NCBI GenBank assembly: GCA_963665085.2
Contig: CAXXXS010000001.1
Coordinates: 2,418,001 to 2,482,000 of the forward strand
DNA from: G963665085 sp963665085
Lineage (GTDB): Bacteria > Bacteroidota > Bacteroidia > Bacteroidales > JAAAOM01
DNA length: 64,000 nucleotides
Reading direction: 5' to 3'
This document shows positions 44,897 through 54,363 of the stretch, piece by piece. The first letter of the stretch is position 1. Each line of letters opens with the position of its first letter. Made by a program: the position numbers and the translations under genes. Below the pieces are notes generated by a model. That model saw only the letters and a program-made list of their open reading frames with translations, searched no databases and was not told the origin of the DNA.

Positions 44897-46741
44897 ATGA
44901 AAAATCCCAAGATAGTCGAACTCGATGAGGTTGTTGTGAAGTTCGCGGGTGATTCAGGTGACGGAATGCAATTAACGGGCAGCCAGTTTTCTGATTCATC
45001 AGCATTTGTAGGGAACGATTTATCTACATTCCCTGATTATCCATCGGAAATACGAGCTCCACAAGGTACAATTGCTGGCGTTTCCGGTTTCCAGGTTCAC
45101 ATTGGCCATAAAGAGGTACAAACCCCTGGAGATATGGCAGATGTACTGGTTGCTTTAAATCCGGCAGCTTTAAAAACCAATATGAAATGGGTAAAGCCAG
45201 AGGCCACGATAATTATCGATATTGATAATTTTGATAATAAGCATTATAAAAAGGCCGGTTATGTTGAAGATCCAATTCATGATGGTACGTTGGAAGATTA
45301 TAATTTAATTAAAGCCCCAATTACCAGTTTAACCCGTTCTACTGTTAAACAGTATGGACTCGATGTTAAAACAGCAGATAAAACTAAGAACCAGTTTGTA
45401 GCAGGAATGTTATACTGGTTGTTTAATAGAGATATTAAAATAGGGGAGAAGTTTCTTGCACAAAAGTTTAAGACAAAACCAGAATTAGTAAAAGCAAATA
45501 TTGAAGTGCTAAGAGCGGGGTTTAATTATGCAGAAACCATAGAGGCAATGACAACCACATTTCTTGTAAACCCGGCAAAAAATAAAAAAGGTTTATTTAG
45601 AAATATAGCTGGAAATACAGCAACAGCATGGGGGTTACTTGCTGCATCAGAACGTTCAGGAAGAGGTTTGTTTCTTGGTTCGTACCCAATAACTCCTGCT
45701 ACAGAGATCCTACAAGAACTTTCTAAAATGAAGCATCTGGGAGCAATTACTTTTCAAGCTGAGGATGAGATTGCAGGTATATGCTCGTCAATAGGTGCTA
45801 GTTTTGCAGGTAAACTTGCTGTAAGTTCTACTTCTGGGCCTGGCTTGGCCCTTAAGTCCGAAGCAATAGGTTTAGCTGTAATGACAGAACTCCCAATCGT
45901 TATTATTGATGTTCAAAGAGGTGGGCCATCAACCGGTTTGCCAACAAAAACAGAGCAGTCAGATTTAATGCAGGCTCTTTATGGACGTAACGGCGAAAGT
46001 CCATGTATAATTATTGCTGCTTCTACACCTGCAAATTGTTTTGATTTTGCTTATACTGCTGCAAAATTAACTCTGGAACATATGACACCAGTAATTCTCC
46101 TAAGTGATGGTTACCTTGCAAATGGTTCAGAATTATGGGAAATACCGAAAGTTGAAGATCTACCTGATATAACCCCTCCACTTGTTGAAGATAATTCCCC
46201 TAATTATTATCCTTATCACAGAGATGATAAAAGGTTAGCCCGTTATTGGGCTTTGCCTGGTCAGGAGGGGCTGCGGCACCAAATCGGGGGTCTTGAGAAA
46301 ACAGATGTAACTGGTGAAGTTTCCCATGATTCACTAAACCACCAGATGATGGTTGAGATACGAGAAGAAAAAGTTCAACGGGTAGCTAATTATATTCCAG
46401 GGCAAACTGTAACAGGTGAAGAACAGGGAGAGCTTCTTGTAGTTGGTTGGGGTGGTACATATGGAGCATTGTTGTCTGCTGTTGAAGATCTTCAGAAAGA
46501 AGGAAAAAGCATCAGCCTGGCACAATTTAATTTTATAAATCCATTACCAAAGAATACAGAAAAGGTGTTTAGTAGTTTTAAGAAAATAATTGTTTGTGAA
46601 CTTAACCTTGGACAATTTGCTAATTATCTGCGTTCAAAATTTCCGCAGTTTAATTATCTCCAGTACAATAAAGTGCAAGGCTTACCATTTATGATATCAG
46701 AGTTGAAAATGAAGTTTAATGAAATTTTGGAGGAGAAGTAA
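44897..46741 (+). CDS. korA: 2-oxoacid:ferredoxin oxidoreductase, fused gamma-alpha subunit
   Basis: 614 residues. The N-terminal gamma domain (about 8-195) starts VVKFAGDSGDGMQLTGSQF. The alpha domain follows from about 225 with GLFLGSYPITPATEIL, FQAEDEIAGICSSIGASFAG and VDVQRGGPSTG-like IDVQRGGPSTGLPTKTEQS. It transfers 2-oxoacid-derived electrons to ferredoxin while making acyl-CoA, together with the beta subunit encoded next. The pair is typical of 2-oxoglutarate oxidoreductase in anaerobic Bacteroidota; the exact 2-oxoacid cannot be fixed. It stands first in an operon, one base before the beta start. Confidence 0.94.
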   Translation: MKNPKIVELDEVVVKFAGDSGDGMQLTGSQFSDSSAFVGNDLSTFPDYPSEIRAPQGTIAGVSGFQVHIGHKEVQTPGDMADVLVALNPAALKTNMKWVKPEATIIIDIDNFDNKHYKKAGYVEDPIHDGTLEDYNLIKAPITSLTRSTVKQYGLDVKTADKTKNQFVAGMLYWLFNRDIKIGEKFLAQKFKTKPELVKANIEVLRAGFNYAETIEAMTTTFLVNPAKNKKGLFRNIAGNTATAWGLLAASERSGRGLFLGSYPITPATEILQELSKMKHLGAITFQAEDEIAGICSSIGASFAGKLAVSSTSGPGLALKSEAIGLAVMTELPIVIIDVQRGGPSTGLPTKTEQSDLMQALYGRNGESPCIIIAASTPANCFDFAYTAAKLTLEHMTPVILLSDGYLANGSELWEIPKVEDLPDITPPLVEDNSPNYYPYHRDDKRLARYWALPGQEGLRHQIGGLEKTDVTGEVSHDSLNHQMMVEIREEKVQRVANYIPGQTVTGEEQGELLVVGWGGTYGALLSAVEDLQKEGKSISLAQFNFINPLPKNTEKVFSSFKKIIVCELNLGQFANYLRSKFPQFNYLQYNKVQGLPFMISELKMKFNEILEEK

Positions 46742-46742
46742 A

Positions 46743-47789
46743 ATGTTCGAAAATACATCTAACAACATAGAAATTACGCCAGACGATTTTAAACTTGATA
46801 GAGACGTTAAATGGTGCGCAGGATGTGGTGGGCACTCTGTGCTTTCAACTGTAAAAAAAGCTCTTCCAGAAATTGGATATAGGAAAGAAGACATTGTTTT
46901 TGTTTCTGGTATTGGGTGTTCATCAAGATTTCCTTATTATATTAATACCTATGGATTTCATAGTCTTCACGGAAGGGCAAATCCAATAGCATCCGGACTA
47001 AAAGTATCTAATCCAGACCTTAGTGTTTGGGTTGTTACAGGAGATGGAGACTCGATGGCAATTGGTGGAAATCATTTCATTCATCTTTTAAGAAGAAATA
47101 TAGATGTTAATATATTAATGTTTAATAATAAGATCTATGGATTAACGAAAGGTCAATACTCGCCAACAACACCAAAAGGTTCTAAAACAAAAACATCGCC
47201 GGAAGGAAGTATCGAGAATCCTTTTAAACCAGGAGAATTGGCAATGGGGGCAATGGGTACATTTTATGCCAGGACTGTTGATACAGAACCCAAAATGATG
47301 AAGGAGGTTATTATTGAGGCAGCAAAACATAAAGGAACTTCACTTGTTGAAGTACTTCAAAATTGTGTTATTTTTAATAACCAGGTTCATTCAGAAATTA
47401 CAGGTAAGGATGTTAGAGAAGATAATCAGATTTATCTCGAACATGGCAAAAAAATGATTTTTGGAAAGAACAGGGATAAAGGTATCATTGAAGTAGGTTC
47501 CAAATTTGTCGTGGCAGAAATTGGGAAAAATGGTATTACAGAAGATGATATTCTTGTTCATGATGCTAAAAAGAAGGATGATACCCGCCATTATATGTTA
47601 TCAAGAATGACTCTTCCTGATTATCCCGTAGCCATGGGAGTTATTCGTTCTTGTGATTGTTCGGTTTACGAAGATGCCCTTCAGGAGCAAATAGATGAAG
47701 CAAAGAAAAATGCAAAACATAAAAATGTAAATGAACTGTTACATAGTGGCAATGTTTTTAAAATAAATGAAGAGGGAGAAAGGGAATAA
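46743..47789 (+). CDS. korB: 2-oxoacid:ferredoxin oxidoreductase, beta subunit
   Basis: 348 residues from the ATG at 46743; a longer in-frame start overlaps korA and is less likely. Cluster-related Cys are in KWCAGCGGHSVLS and SGIGCSSRFP. Thiamine diphosphate binding is shown by VVTGDGDSMAIGGNHFIHLL with the following NILMFNNKIYGLT. It catalyses the decarboxylation step with korA. A terminator hairpin follows at 47826-47857, then the receiver-PPDK_N gene. Confidence 0.94.
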   Translation: MFENTSNNIEITPDDFKLDRDVKWCAGCGGHSVLSTVKKALPEIGYRKEDIVFVSGIGCSSRFPYYINTYGFHSLHGRANPIASGLKVSNPDLSVWVVTGDGDSMAIGGNHFIHLLRRNIDVNILMFNNKIYGLTKGQYSPTTPKGSKTKTSPEGSIENPFKPGELAMGAMGTFYARTVDTEPKMMKEVIIEAAKHKGTSLVEVLQNCVIFNNQVHSEITGKDVREDNQIYLEHGKKMIFGKNRDKGIIEVGSKFVVAEIGKNGITEDDILVHDAKKKDDTRHYMLSRMTLPDYPVAMGVIRSCDCSVYEDALQEQIDEAKKNAKHKNVNELLHSGNVFKINEEGERE

Positions 47790-47825
47790 TAGTCTTAATC
47801 AATTGAGATAAAAAGTAAATAATTC

Positions 47826-47857
47826 ATAACCATTTGTTTTTAAAAGCAAATGGTTAT
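47826..47857 (+). terminator. Terminator after korB
   Basis: ATAACCATTTG (47826-47836) and CAAATGGTTAT (47847-47857) form a perfect 11-bp stem with a 10-base loop and a run of seven T. It ends the korAB transcript before the next gene. Confidence 0.88.
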
Positions 47858-47961
47858 TTTTTTGTTGCGTGAAAAATTTTTAACGCGTAAATTTTCAGGA
47901 AAATATACAGAGATAAGTTACTTTAACAAAAAAGAATAAGTTAAAATTTATAGTCAAACAA

Positions 47962-50940
47962 ATGGACGATCTTCTTCATATTGATAATCTTGATGATTAT
48001 AATTTTAGTGATACTTCATTTAATAAGTTAATGCAGCGAAGAATTCGTAAAATATTACTTATTTGTAGTAGTTATGATGCATTTATGTTGGAAGAAGACG
48101 GGCGTATTGATGAACAGATCTTTAATGAATATGCGTCGCTTAGTCTCCGTTATCCTCCAGTCTTTATTCATGCAGATTCCTATCAAAAAGCCTTTAAGAT
48201 CCTGGAAAATGGATCCATCGATTTAGTAATAGAGATGCTCAGTACAGGAGATATTGATCCTTTTCAGCTGGCGAGAAGAATAAAAGAAAATTATGCTGAA
48301 ATCCCAATTGTGGTTTTAACACATTTTTCGCGAGAGGTGTCACTTAAACTAGAAAAAGAAGATCTCTCGGCAATTGATTATGTTTTTAGCTGGTTGGGAA
48401 ATGCAGATTTATTATTGGCAATTATTAAACTGATTGAAGATAAAATGAATGCCAAGTACGATATTGATAACATCGGGGTGCAGGCAATCCTGTTAGTCGA
48501 AGATTCAATCCGTTACATGTCTACATACTTGCCAACCCTGTATAAATTAATATTTGTGCAGTCTCGTGAATTCATGAAAGAGGCTCTGAATGAACACCAG
48601 AAGATGCTTCGTATGCGGGGCAGGCCAAAAATTCTGCTGGCTACTAATTATGAAGATGCAATAAACCTGTATAAAAGTTATAAGGATAATCTATTAGGAG
48701 TTATATCGGATGTTAGTTATAAATTAAATCCTCAAAGACGGGATACAAAATTAAAAGCAGGTCTTAGACTGGCTCGCTATATTAAATCAGACAATGAGTT
48801 TACTCCTATATTATTGCAATCCTCAGATTCTTCAAATGCCGAATTAGCAAAAAAATTAGGTGTTGCTTTTATAAATAAATATTCAAAGAACCTTTCCATA
48901 GAATTAAAAGAATACATTAACAGGTATTTTGTATTTGGTGAGTTTGTTTTTAGAAATCCAAAAACACAGGAAGAAGTGGCAGTGGCCACCGACCTACAGT
49001 CGTTTCAACAAATGCTTTGCACAATACCAGATGATGTTTTTTTGTACCATACAAGCAGAAACGATTTTACGAAGTGGTTAAATGCAAGGGGATTATTTAA
49101 ACTGGCTAGCTTATTTAAGGATTTAAAAGTTGCTGATTTTAATAATATTGAAGAGGCAAGAAATTATATTTATAAAGCAATTGCAGTATTCAGGACTCAT
49201 AAAAGTCGCGGGGTTATCGCTCAATTTGATAAGGAGCGATTTGATGAGTATATGGAATTTACTCGAATAGGTGATGGCTCTATTGGAGGAAAAGCACGCG
49301 GACTTGCATTTACAAACAATCTAATTAAAAAACACAAGTTGCATCATAAATATGAAGATGCATTTATTAATATTCCCAGAACAGTTGTTATAAGCACCGA
49401 TGTCTTCGAAGAATTTATGGAGACTAATAATTTATATGAGATTGCAGTATCTAATTCTGATGATCAGACAATCTTGGATAATTTTGTGGCAGCTAAATTA
49501 CCAGAGACTCTTATCTCAGACTTAAAATCTATTGTCAGTGTAATAAAAAATCCAATAGCAGTTCGTTCTTCAAGTAAATTAGAGGATTCTCATTATCAAC
49601 CTTTTGCAGGGATATATAGTACCTATATGGTTCCCATGATTGAGAATAATCAAGAGAAATCCGTTAAACTATTATGTGAGGCAATTAAGGCTGTATATGC
49701 TTCTGTATATTATAAGTCTAGTAAGGCATATATGGCATTTACAGCCAATGTAATCGATGAAGAAAAAATGGGAATAATTCTTCAGGAAGTTTGTGGAAAG
49801 AAAATCGGAAACTATTTTTATCCGGCTATATCAGGAGTGGCGCGGTCAGTTAATTTTTATCCTATTGAACCAGAGAAGAGTACAGAAGGGATAGTTAATA
49901 TTGCTTATGGTTTAGGGAAATATATTGTTGAGGGAAGTATTTCACTTCGTTTTGCCCCTAAATACCCACAAAAAATACTTCAGCTTTCTTCTCCGGAAAT
50001 GGCTTTAAAAGATACACAGAAATATTTTTTTGCTCTTGATTTATCTGCAGATAGTTTTTCTCCTTCGTTAGATGATGCAGTAAATCTAAAAAAGCTAAAA
50101 TTAAAGGATGGAAAAGAAGATCCGAATTTTAAGCATGTTACGTCTACGTATGATCATCAAAGTAATATTTTAAGAGACGGAACAGGGTATGAAGGATGGC
50201 CTGTTATTACATTCTCAAATGTGCTAAATCATAATGTGTTTCCATTGGCGAAAATTCTTGATGAACTATTAACTATTGGGCACAGGGAAATGAATAATCC
50301 AATTGAAATTGAATTTGCTGTAGATTTGGCTACTTCTCCTGAAGAAATAAATACATTTAATTTTCTTCAAATTCGTCCTATTGTGTACAACGAACAAAGT
50401 GTTAATTATCATATCGAAAATGTAGATAAAAACAAAGCAGTTGTATTCTCAAACAAAGCCCTCGGGAATGGTTTGTTTGGCAATGTAAGGGATGTTATTT
50501 TTGTTAAACCAGATGTTTTTGATTCTGCAAAGACAAAAGATATTGCCGTTGATATTGAGAAAATAAATATCAGGCTGCAACAAGAAGATAAAAATTACAT
50601 ACTTATTGGGCCAGGCCGATGGGGATCTTCAGATCCTTGGTTAGGAATACCTGTAAAATGGCCACATATATCGCAAGCCAAAGTTATCATTGAAGCAGGA
50701 CTTGAAAATTATCGAATAGAACCTAGCCAGGGAACGCATTTTTTTCAAAATCTCACCTCTTTTCAAGTTGGCTACTTGACTGTTAATCCTCATGAAAATG
50801 ATGGGTTGATTGATTATAATTATCTTGATACTCAAACGTTAATTTATGAAGATGAATTTTTAAAGCAGGTAAGTTTTGAAAAACCTTTAAAAATTCAGAT
50901 CGATGGTAAAAATAATATTGGTGTGATATACAAGCAATAA
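47962..50940 (+). CDS. Receiver-like domains fused to a PEP/pyruvate-binding (PPDK_N) domain
   Basis: 992 residues. A first receiver-like domain (about 25-160) has IDLVIEML where the phospho-acceptor Asp would be, so it has Glu there and is degenerate. A second (about 170-320) keeps ILLVEDS, LGVISDVSY with a possible acceptor Asp, ILLQSSD and INKYSKN, the full set. From about 430 comes the PEP-synthase/PPDK N-terminal ATP-grasp part: GDGSIGGKARGLAF, IAVRSSSKLEDSHYQPFAGI. A C-terminal piece of unknown type has ILIGPGRWGSSDPWLG and SQGTHFFQNLTSFQVG. The phosphohistidine and C-terminal PEP barrel of true PPDK are missing. It may be a receiver-controlled phosphotransfer enzyme. Confidence 0.88.
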   Translation: MDDLLHIDNLDDYNFSDTSFNKLMQRRIRKILLICSSYDAFMLEEDGRIDEQIFNEYASLSLRYPPVFIHADSYQKAFKILENGSIDLVIEMLSTGDIDPFQLARRIKENYAEIPIVVLTHFSREVSLKLEKEDLSAIDYVFSWLGNADLLLAIIKLIEDKMNAKYDIDNIGVQAILLVEDSIRYMSTYLPTLYKLIFVQSREFMKEALNEHQKMLRMRGRPKILLATNYEDAINLYKSYKDNLLGVISDVSYKLNPQRRDTKLKAGLRLARYIKSDNEFTPILLQSSDSSNAELAKKLGVAFINKYSKNLSIELKEYINRYFVFGEFVFRNPKTQEEVAVATDLQSFQQMLCTIPDDVFLYHTSRNDFTKWLNARGLFKLASLFKDLKVADFNNIEEARNYIYKAIAVFRTHKSRGVIAQFDKERFDEYMEFTRIGDGSIGGKARGLAFTNNLIKKHKLHHKYEDAFINIPRTVVISTDVFEEFMETNNLYEIAVSNSDDQTILDNFVAAKLPETLISDLKSIVSVIKNPIAVRSSSKLEDSHYQPFAGIYSTYMVPMIENNQEKSVKLLCEAIKAVYASVYYKSSKAYMAFTANVIDEEKMGIILQEVCGKKIGNYFYPAISGVARSVNFYPIEPEKSTEGIVNIAYGLGKYIVEGSISLRFAPKYPQKILQLSSPEMALKDTQKYFFALDLSADSFSPSLDDAVNLKKLKLKDGKEDPNFKHVTSTYDHQSNILRDGTGYEGWPVITFSNVLNHNVFPLAKILDELLTIGHREMNNPIEIEFAVDLATSPEEINTFNFLQIRPIVYNEQSVNYHIENVDKNKAVVFSNKALGNGLFGNVRDVIFVKPDVFDSAKTKDIAVDIEKINIRLQQEDKNYILIGPGRWGSSDPWLGIPVKWPHISQAKVIIEAGLENYRIEPSQGTHFFQNLTSFQVGYLTVNPHENDGLIDYNYLDTQTLIYEDEFLKQVSFEKPLKIQIDGKNNIGVIYKQ

Positions 50941-51059
50941 AGAAGATTTTAGTACTCAAAAACACCTCCTTTTATTTGACTTTAATTTCCAAATTTTGTA
51001 AATTATAACATGAAATTGGTTGAAGGGAGAATGTTGTTTCTAACTTAAAATTTTCTGCC

Positions 51060-52061
51060 ATGAGTACTAATATTTATCGTTTTCTTGTATTCTCAATTTT
51101 ATCTTTATTAATTGTTCAATGTAGTAACGATCAACCACGTATTGGTTTTTTGATGGATAATTTGATTCAAGATAGATGGGAGAAAGACAAAGCTTTATTT
51201 GAAGAAAAAGTAAAAGAGCTGGGTGGTGAAGTAGTAGTTGAGATAGCCGAAGGAGAGGCTGTTAAGCAACTTGTTCAAGCTGAAAAGCTTATTGCTGAAG
51301 ATGTTGATGTTTTGGTAGTAGTACCTGTTGATCTAAATGCTGCAGCAAAAATTGTAGAACTTGCACATAATAACAATGTTCAGGTAATCTCTTATGATCG
51401 ATTAATAAAGAATTGTGAACTAGATTTCTATGTTTCCTTCGATAATGTGGAAGTAGGAAGCCTTCAGGCTGATTACTTAACAAAAATTTGTCCGACAGGG
51501 AATTATGCTTTAATTGAAGGGCCTGTGTCGGATAATAATTCATTTCTTCTAAAATTAGGGCAGATGAATGTTCTACAGCCATTGATTGAAAAAGGAGATA
51601 TAAAAATTATCTATGATCAGTTTGTTGAGGAATGGCATGAGGATGACGGATACAATTATATGTCAGATTGTATTAAGAAATCAGGCGATAAAATAGATGC
51701 TGTAATTGCAGCCAATGATGCATTAGCCAGTGGTGCTGTTAAAGCAATAAAAGAAAATGGTTTGGAAGGAAAAATATTTGTTACAGGTATGGATGCTGAA
51801 GTTGATGCTTGTCAGCGAATATTAAATGGAGATCAGGTAATGACTGTCTATAAACCAATAGAAGCAATAGCATCTGTTGCTGCAAATATTGCAGTGCAAA
51901 TGGCTGAACAAGGAAGTATAAATACGTATAGTATGACTGTTAATAATGGGAAAAAGCTTGTTCCCTCGGTTCTTTTGCCTGCAATGGTTGTTAACAGGGA
52001 GAATATTAAAATGACAGTAGTTGCTGATGGATACTTAGAAGAAAACAATATTTATCAGTAG
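51060..52061 (+). CDS. XylF-like periplasmic sugar-binding lipoprotein, orphan
   Basis: 333 residues. A lipoprotein signal has LIVQCS. The mature part is a type I periplasmic binding protein of the D-xylose group: RIGFLMDNLIQDRWEKDKAL, VDVLVVVPVDLNAAAKIVE, VQVISYDRLI and VIAANDALASGAVKAI, with PIEAIASVAANIAVQMAE near the end. It would bind a pentose or similar sugar. No ABC ATPase or permease gene lies nearby, so it is an orphan and may serve as a sensor partner instead of a transporter part. It converges on the rhomboid gene with a 31-base gap. Confidence 0.88.
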   Translation: MSTNIYRFLVFSILSLLIVQCSNDQPRIGFLMDNLIQDRWEKDKALFEEKVKELGGEVVVEIAEGEAVKQLVQAEKLIAEDVDVLVVVPVDLNAAAKIVELAHNNNVQVISYDRLIKNCELDFYVSFDNVEVGSLQADYLTKICPTGNYALIEGPVSDNNSFLLKLGQMNVLQPLIEKGDIKIIYDQFVEEWHEDDGYNYMSDCIKKSGDKIDAVIAANDALASGAVKAIKENGLEGKIFVTGMDAEVDACQRILNGDQVMTVYKPIEAIASVAANIAVQMAEQGSINTYSMTVNNGKKLVPSVLLPAMVVNRENIKMTVVADGYLEENNIYQ

Positions 52062-52092
52062 GCTAAATAATAAACTTTAAGCTAAAAGTAAA

Positions 52093-52695
52093 TTATCCAA
52101 ATATTTGAGCAATAAAGTTGTATAGATACTGAATGTTTAGAAGAATAGGGATAGTTAATCCATATAACCCACCAAGAAGATGGGCGTCGTGGTTGATATT
52201 GTCTCTATTTCTTTTGCTCATATATTGAGAGTAAGCAATAAATAATAGTAAAAAGATAAATCCGGGTATAGGTATCGGTATAAACATCAACATTAACCTC
52301 ATTTGAGGATTTATTAATACTGCTGCGAATATAACAGCAGATACTGCACCAGACGCCCCAACAGAATTGTAATAGTAGTCATCTTTATGCTTGAATAATG
52401 TAGTTAATGAAGATATTACAATTGCTGAAATATAAAAAACGATATACCATAGGGAACTACCAAGTTCTGCCCTAAAAAGTTTCTCAACGTAATCTCCAAA
52501 GAAGAATAGACTAAACATATTAAATATTAAGTGATTCCAATCTGCGTGGACAAAGCCATGTGTAATCATCCGTTGCCATTCTTTTCTATGATATGTTTGA
52601 TACGGGTTTAAAAGCAGTTTTGAAAACAATTCGCCACTGTTAAACGCCATAATAGAAACGATTGCCGTGAAAGCTATAATTAGGTATGTAATCAT
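52093..52695 (-). CDS. Rhomboid-family intramembrane serine protease
   Basis: 200 residues with about six membrane spans. The GFVHADWNHLIFNMFSLFFFG stretch carries the family His/Asn motif (His50, His55, Asn59). The catalytic Ser115 lies in VGASGAVSA, and the catalytic His172 in HDAHLLGGLYG. It cuts membrane proteins within the bilayer. It follows holA by 2 bases, so both are probably one transcript, with no known functional tie. Confidence 0.94.
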   Translation of the reverse strand: MITYLIIAFTAIVSIMAFNSGELFSKLLLNPYQTYHRKEWQRMITHGFVHADWNHLIFNMFSLFFFGDYVEKLFRAELGSSLWYIVFYISAIVISSLTTLFKHKDDYYYNSVGASGAVSAVIFAAVLINPQMRLMLMFIPIPIPGFIFLLLFIAYSQYMSKRNRDNINHDAHLLGGLYGLTIPILLNIQYLYNFIAQIFG

Positions 52696-52697
52696 TA

Positions 52698-53699
52698 TTA
52701 GTGTAAGATTTTAAACATTAATTCTTTTAAGAGTTCTCCATGTGATGTTGAAACATTATTTACCCCTTTGCTTTTTAAATCATATTCTCTTAGATAAGAA
52801 ATGATATCAACTACTTTTTTAGTATTATATTTTTTTGAAGCAGTTTGATAATCTTTAACAAAATAAGGATTTATCTTTAGGTGTGCGGCAACATTCTGAG
52901 CAGATTTATCTGATAAAAAATGATACATCAGCAATTTACTAAAATAAAAGTATAAATTGGTAACTGTTAGGACAAAAGGATTGTTGTTGGGATTTTTTGA
53001 GAAATAGGTTACAATTTGGTTAACCTTATAAACATTTTTTGCCCCAATTGCTTTCTGTAACTCAAAATTATTGTAATCCTTACTAATACCAATATTCTTT
53101 TCAATGTGGGAAGGTGTAATTGAACTTTTTCCTTCAGGCAGTGTAATAATAAGTTTGTTTAATTCATTAACTATTTTATTTAGATCATTGCCAAGAAATT
53201 CTGTTAGAATAGCACTCCCTTCTGCATTTATTGTAATATTTTTTTGTTTCAGGTATTGTGTAATCCAACCAGGAATTTTGTCTTCGTATAATTTTTGAGT
53301 ATCTAATACTACAGCTTTCTTTTTAAGAGAAGTGTATACTTTTGTTCGTTTATCGAGTTTTTTATGCTTGTAATTAATAACCAGGATAGTACTTTCTAAA
53401 GGCTTTTCAACATAATGAATAAATGTATCAAACTTCTGTAAATGTTGCGCTTCCTTAACGAGTATAACCTGGTATTTAGCCATCATTGGGAAACGTTTTG
53501 CGGCATTTATTATTGAAGGGACATCAGAGTCCTTGCCATAGAAAACAGAGTAATTAAATGACTTTTCAGCTTCAGATAAAACATTGTTTGCAATATAGTT
53601 TGTTACAATATCAATATAATAAGGTTCTTCTCCTGTAAGAAAGTATATCGGAGCGTATTTCTCGCTTTTTAAATCACTTATTATTTGTTCAAAAGTCAT
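52698..53699 (-). CDS. holA: DNA polymerase III, delta subunit
   Basis: 333 residues from the ATG at 53699 (MTFEQIISDL); a TTG start 24 bases upstream is less likely. Family marks are KYAPIYFLTGEEPYYID at the start, the KRFPMMAKYQVILVKEAQHL stretch, and a C-terminal helical domain with NPNNNPFVLTVTNLYFYF and YFVKDYQTASKKY. The delta subunit opens the sliding clamp in the clamp loader. The length fits Bacteroidota HolA. It is divergent from the HsdR-N gene with about 200 bases between them, which should contain both promoters. Confidence 0.9.
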   Translation of the reverse strand: MTFEQIISDLKSEKYAPIYFLTGEEPYYIDIVTNYIANNVLSEAEKSFNYSVFYGKDSDVPSIINAAKRFPMMAKYQVILVKEAQHLQKFDTFIHYVEKPLESTILVINYKHKKLDKRTKVYTSLKKKAVVLDTQKLYEDKIPGWITQYLKQKNITINAEGSAILTEFLGNDLNKIVNELNKLIITLPEGKSSITPSHIEKNIGISKDYNNFELQKAIGAKNVYKVNQIVTYFSKNPNNNPFVLTVTNLYFYFSKLLMYHFLSDKSAQNVAAHLKINPYFVKDYQTASKKYNTKKVVDIISYLREYDLKSKGVNNVSTSHGELLKELMFKILH

Positions 53700-53907
53700 C
53701 TGCAATAAATTTATTGAAGACAAAAGTAAGAAAATTGAAATAAGAACTAGTCACAATAATGAGACTCTGTTTTGATGAGAATTGTATAAATTCTATAGAA
53801 TTAGCGATGCAAGCAAACTATTGATGAAATAATCAAATTAGAGTTTACTTGTTTCTTGCTTAAACCTTACCTTTAGGAACTATAATTATTTTGATTGGTA
53901 TTTAAGC

Positions 53908-54363
53908 ATGCAGAAGTTGAATTTACCGGAATTTAAGTTTACAATAAAAGAAGATGGTAATAAGAATTTAATTTTTGATGAGGTACGAAAACAATTTGTT
54001 GTGCTTACGCCGGAAGAATGGGTGAGACAAAATTTTATAAAGTATCTTATTCATTATTTAAATTATCCAATTGGACTGTTGTCTATTGAACATAATTTAA
54101 AAATTAATACGTTGCAAAAAAGGTGTGATATAGTTGTTTTTTCAAAAAAACTTACGCCCGTTTTAATTGTAGAATGCAAGAAGCCAGGGGTGAAAATAGA
54201 CCAGAAAGTAACCGATCAAATAGTTAGATATAATTATAAATTAAGGGTACCTTATTTATTAATGACAAATGGCCTTCAACATTATTGTTTGAAAATTGAT
54301 TATGAAAAAAGAATTTCAAAATTTTTAGATAAGGTGCCGGATTATAAAGAATTTATGGAGTAG
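53908..54363 (+). CDS. HsdR N-terminal-like nuclease-fold protein
   Basis: 151 residues with the type I restriction HsdR N-terminal layout. The PD-(D/E)xK core shows CDIVVFSKKLTPVLIVECKKP (Asp, then Glu-x-Lys). VTDQIVRYNYKLRVPYLLMTNG is the second conserved block. No HsdM, HsdS or helicase partner is nearby. Such a short protein next to holA is common in Bacteroidota and is probably a stand-alone nuclease-like protein of unknown role rather than a defence system. Its last bases overlap the convergent GNAT gene by 11. Confidence 0.85.
   Translation: MQKLNLPEFKFTIKEDGNKNLIFDEVRKQFVVLTPEEWVRQNFIKYLIHYLNYPIGLLSIEHNLKINTLQKRCDIVVFSKKLTPVLIVECKKPGVKIDQKVTDQIVRYNYKLRVPYLLMTNGLQHYCLKIDYEKRISKFLDKVPDYKEFME

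Noticed and set aside
47962..50940. Full-length pyruvate phosphate dikinase or PEP synthase
   Set aside because: Only the N-terminal ATP-grasp part is present; the phosphohistidine segment and C-terminal PEP-binding barrel are missing, and receivers precede it.
53908..54363. Type I restriction-modification system
   Set aside because: Only the HsdR N-terminal-like fold is present, with no helicase, methylase or specificity gene nearby. Stand-alone copies are common next to housekeeping genes in this phylum.
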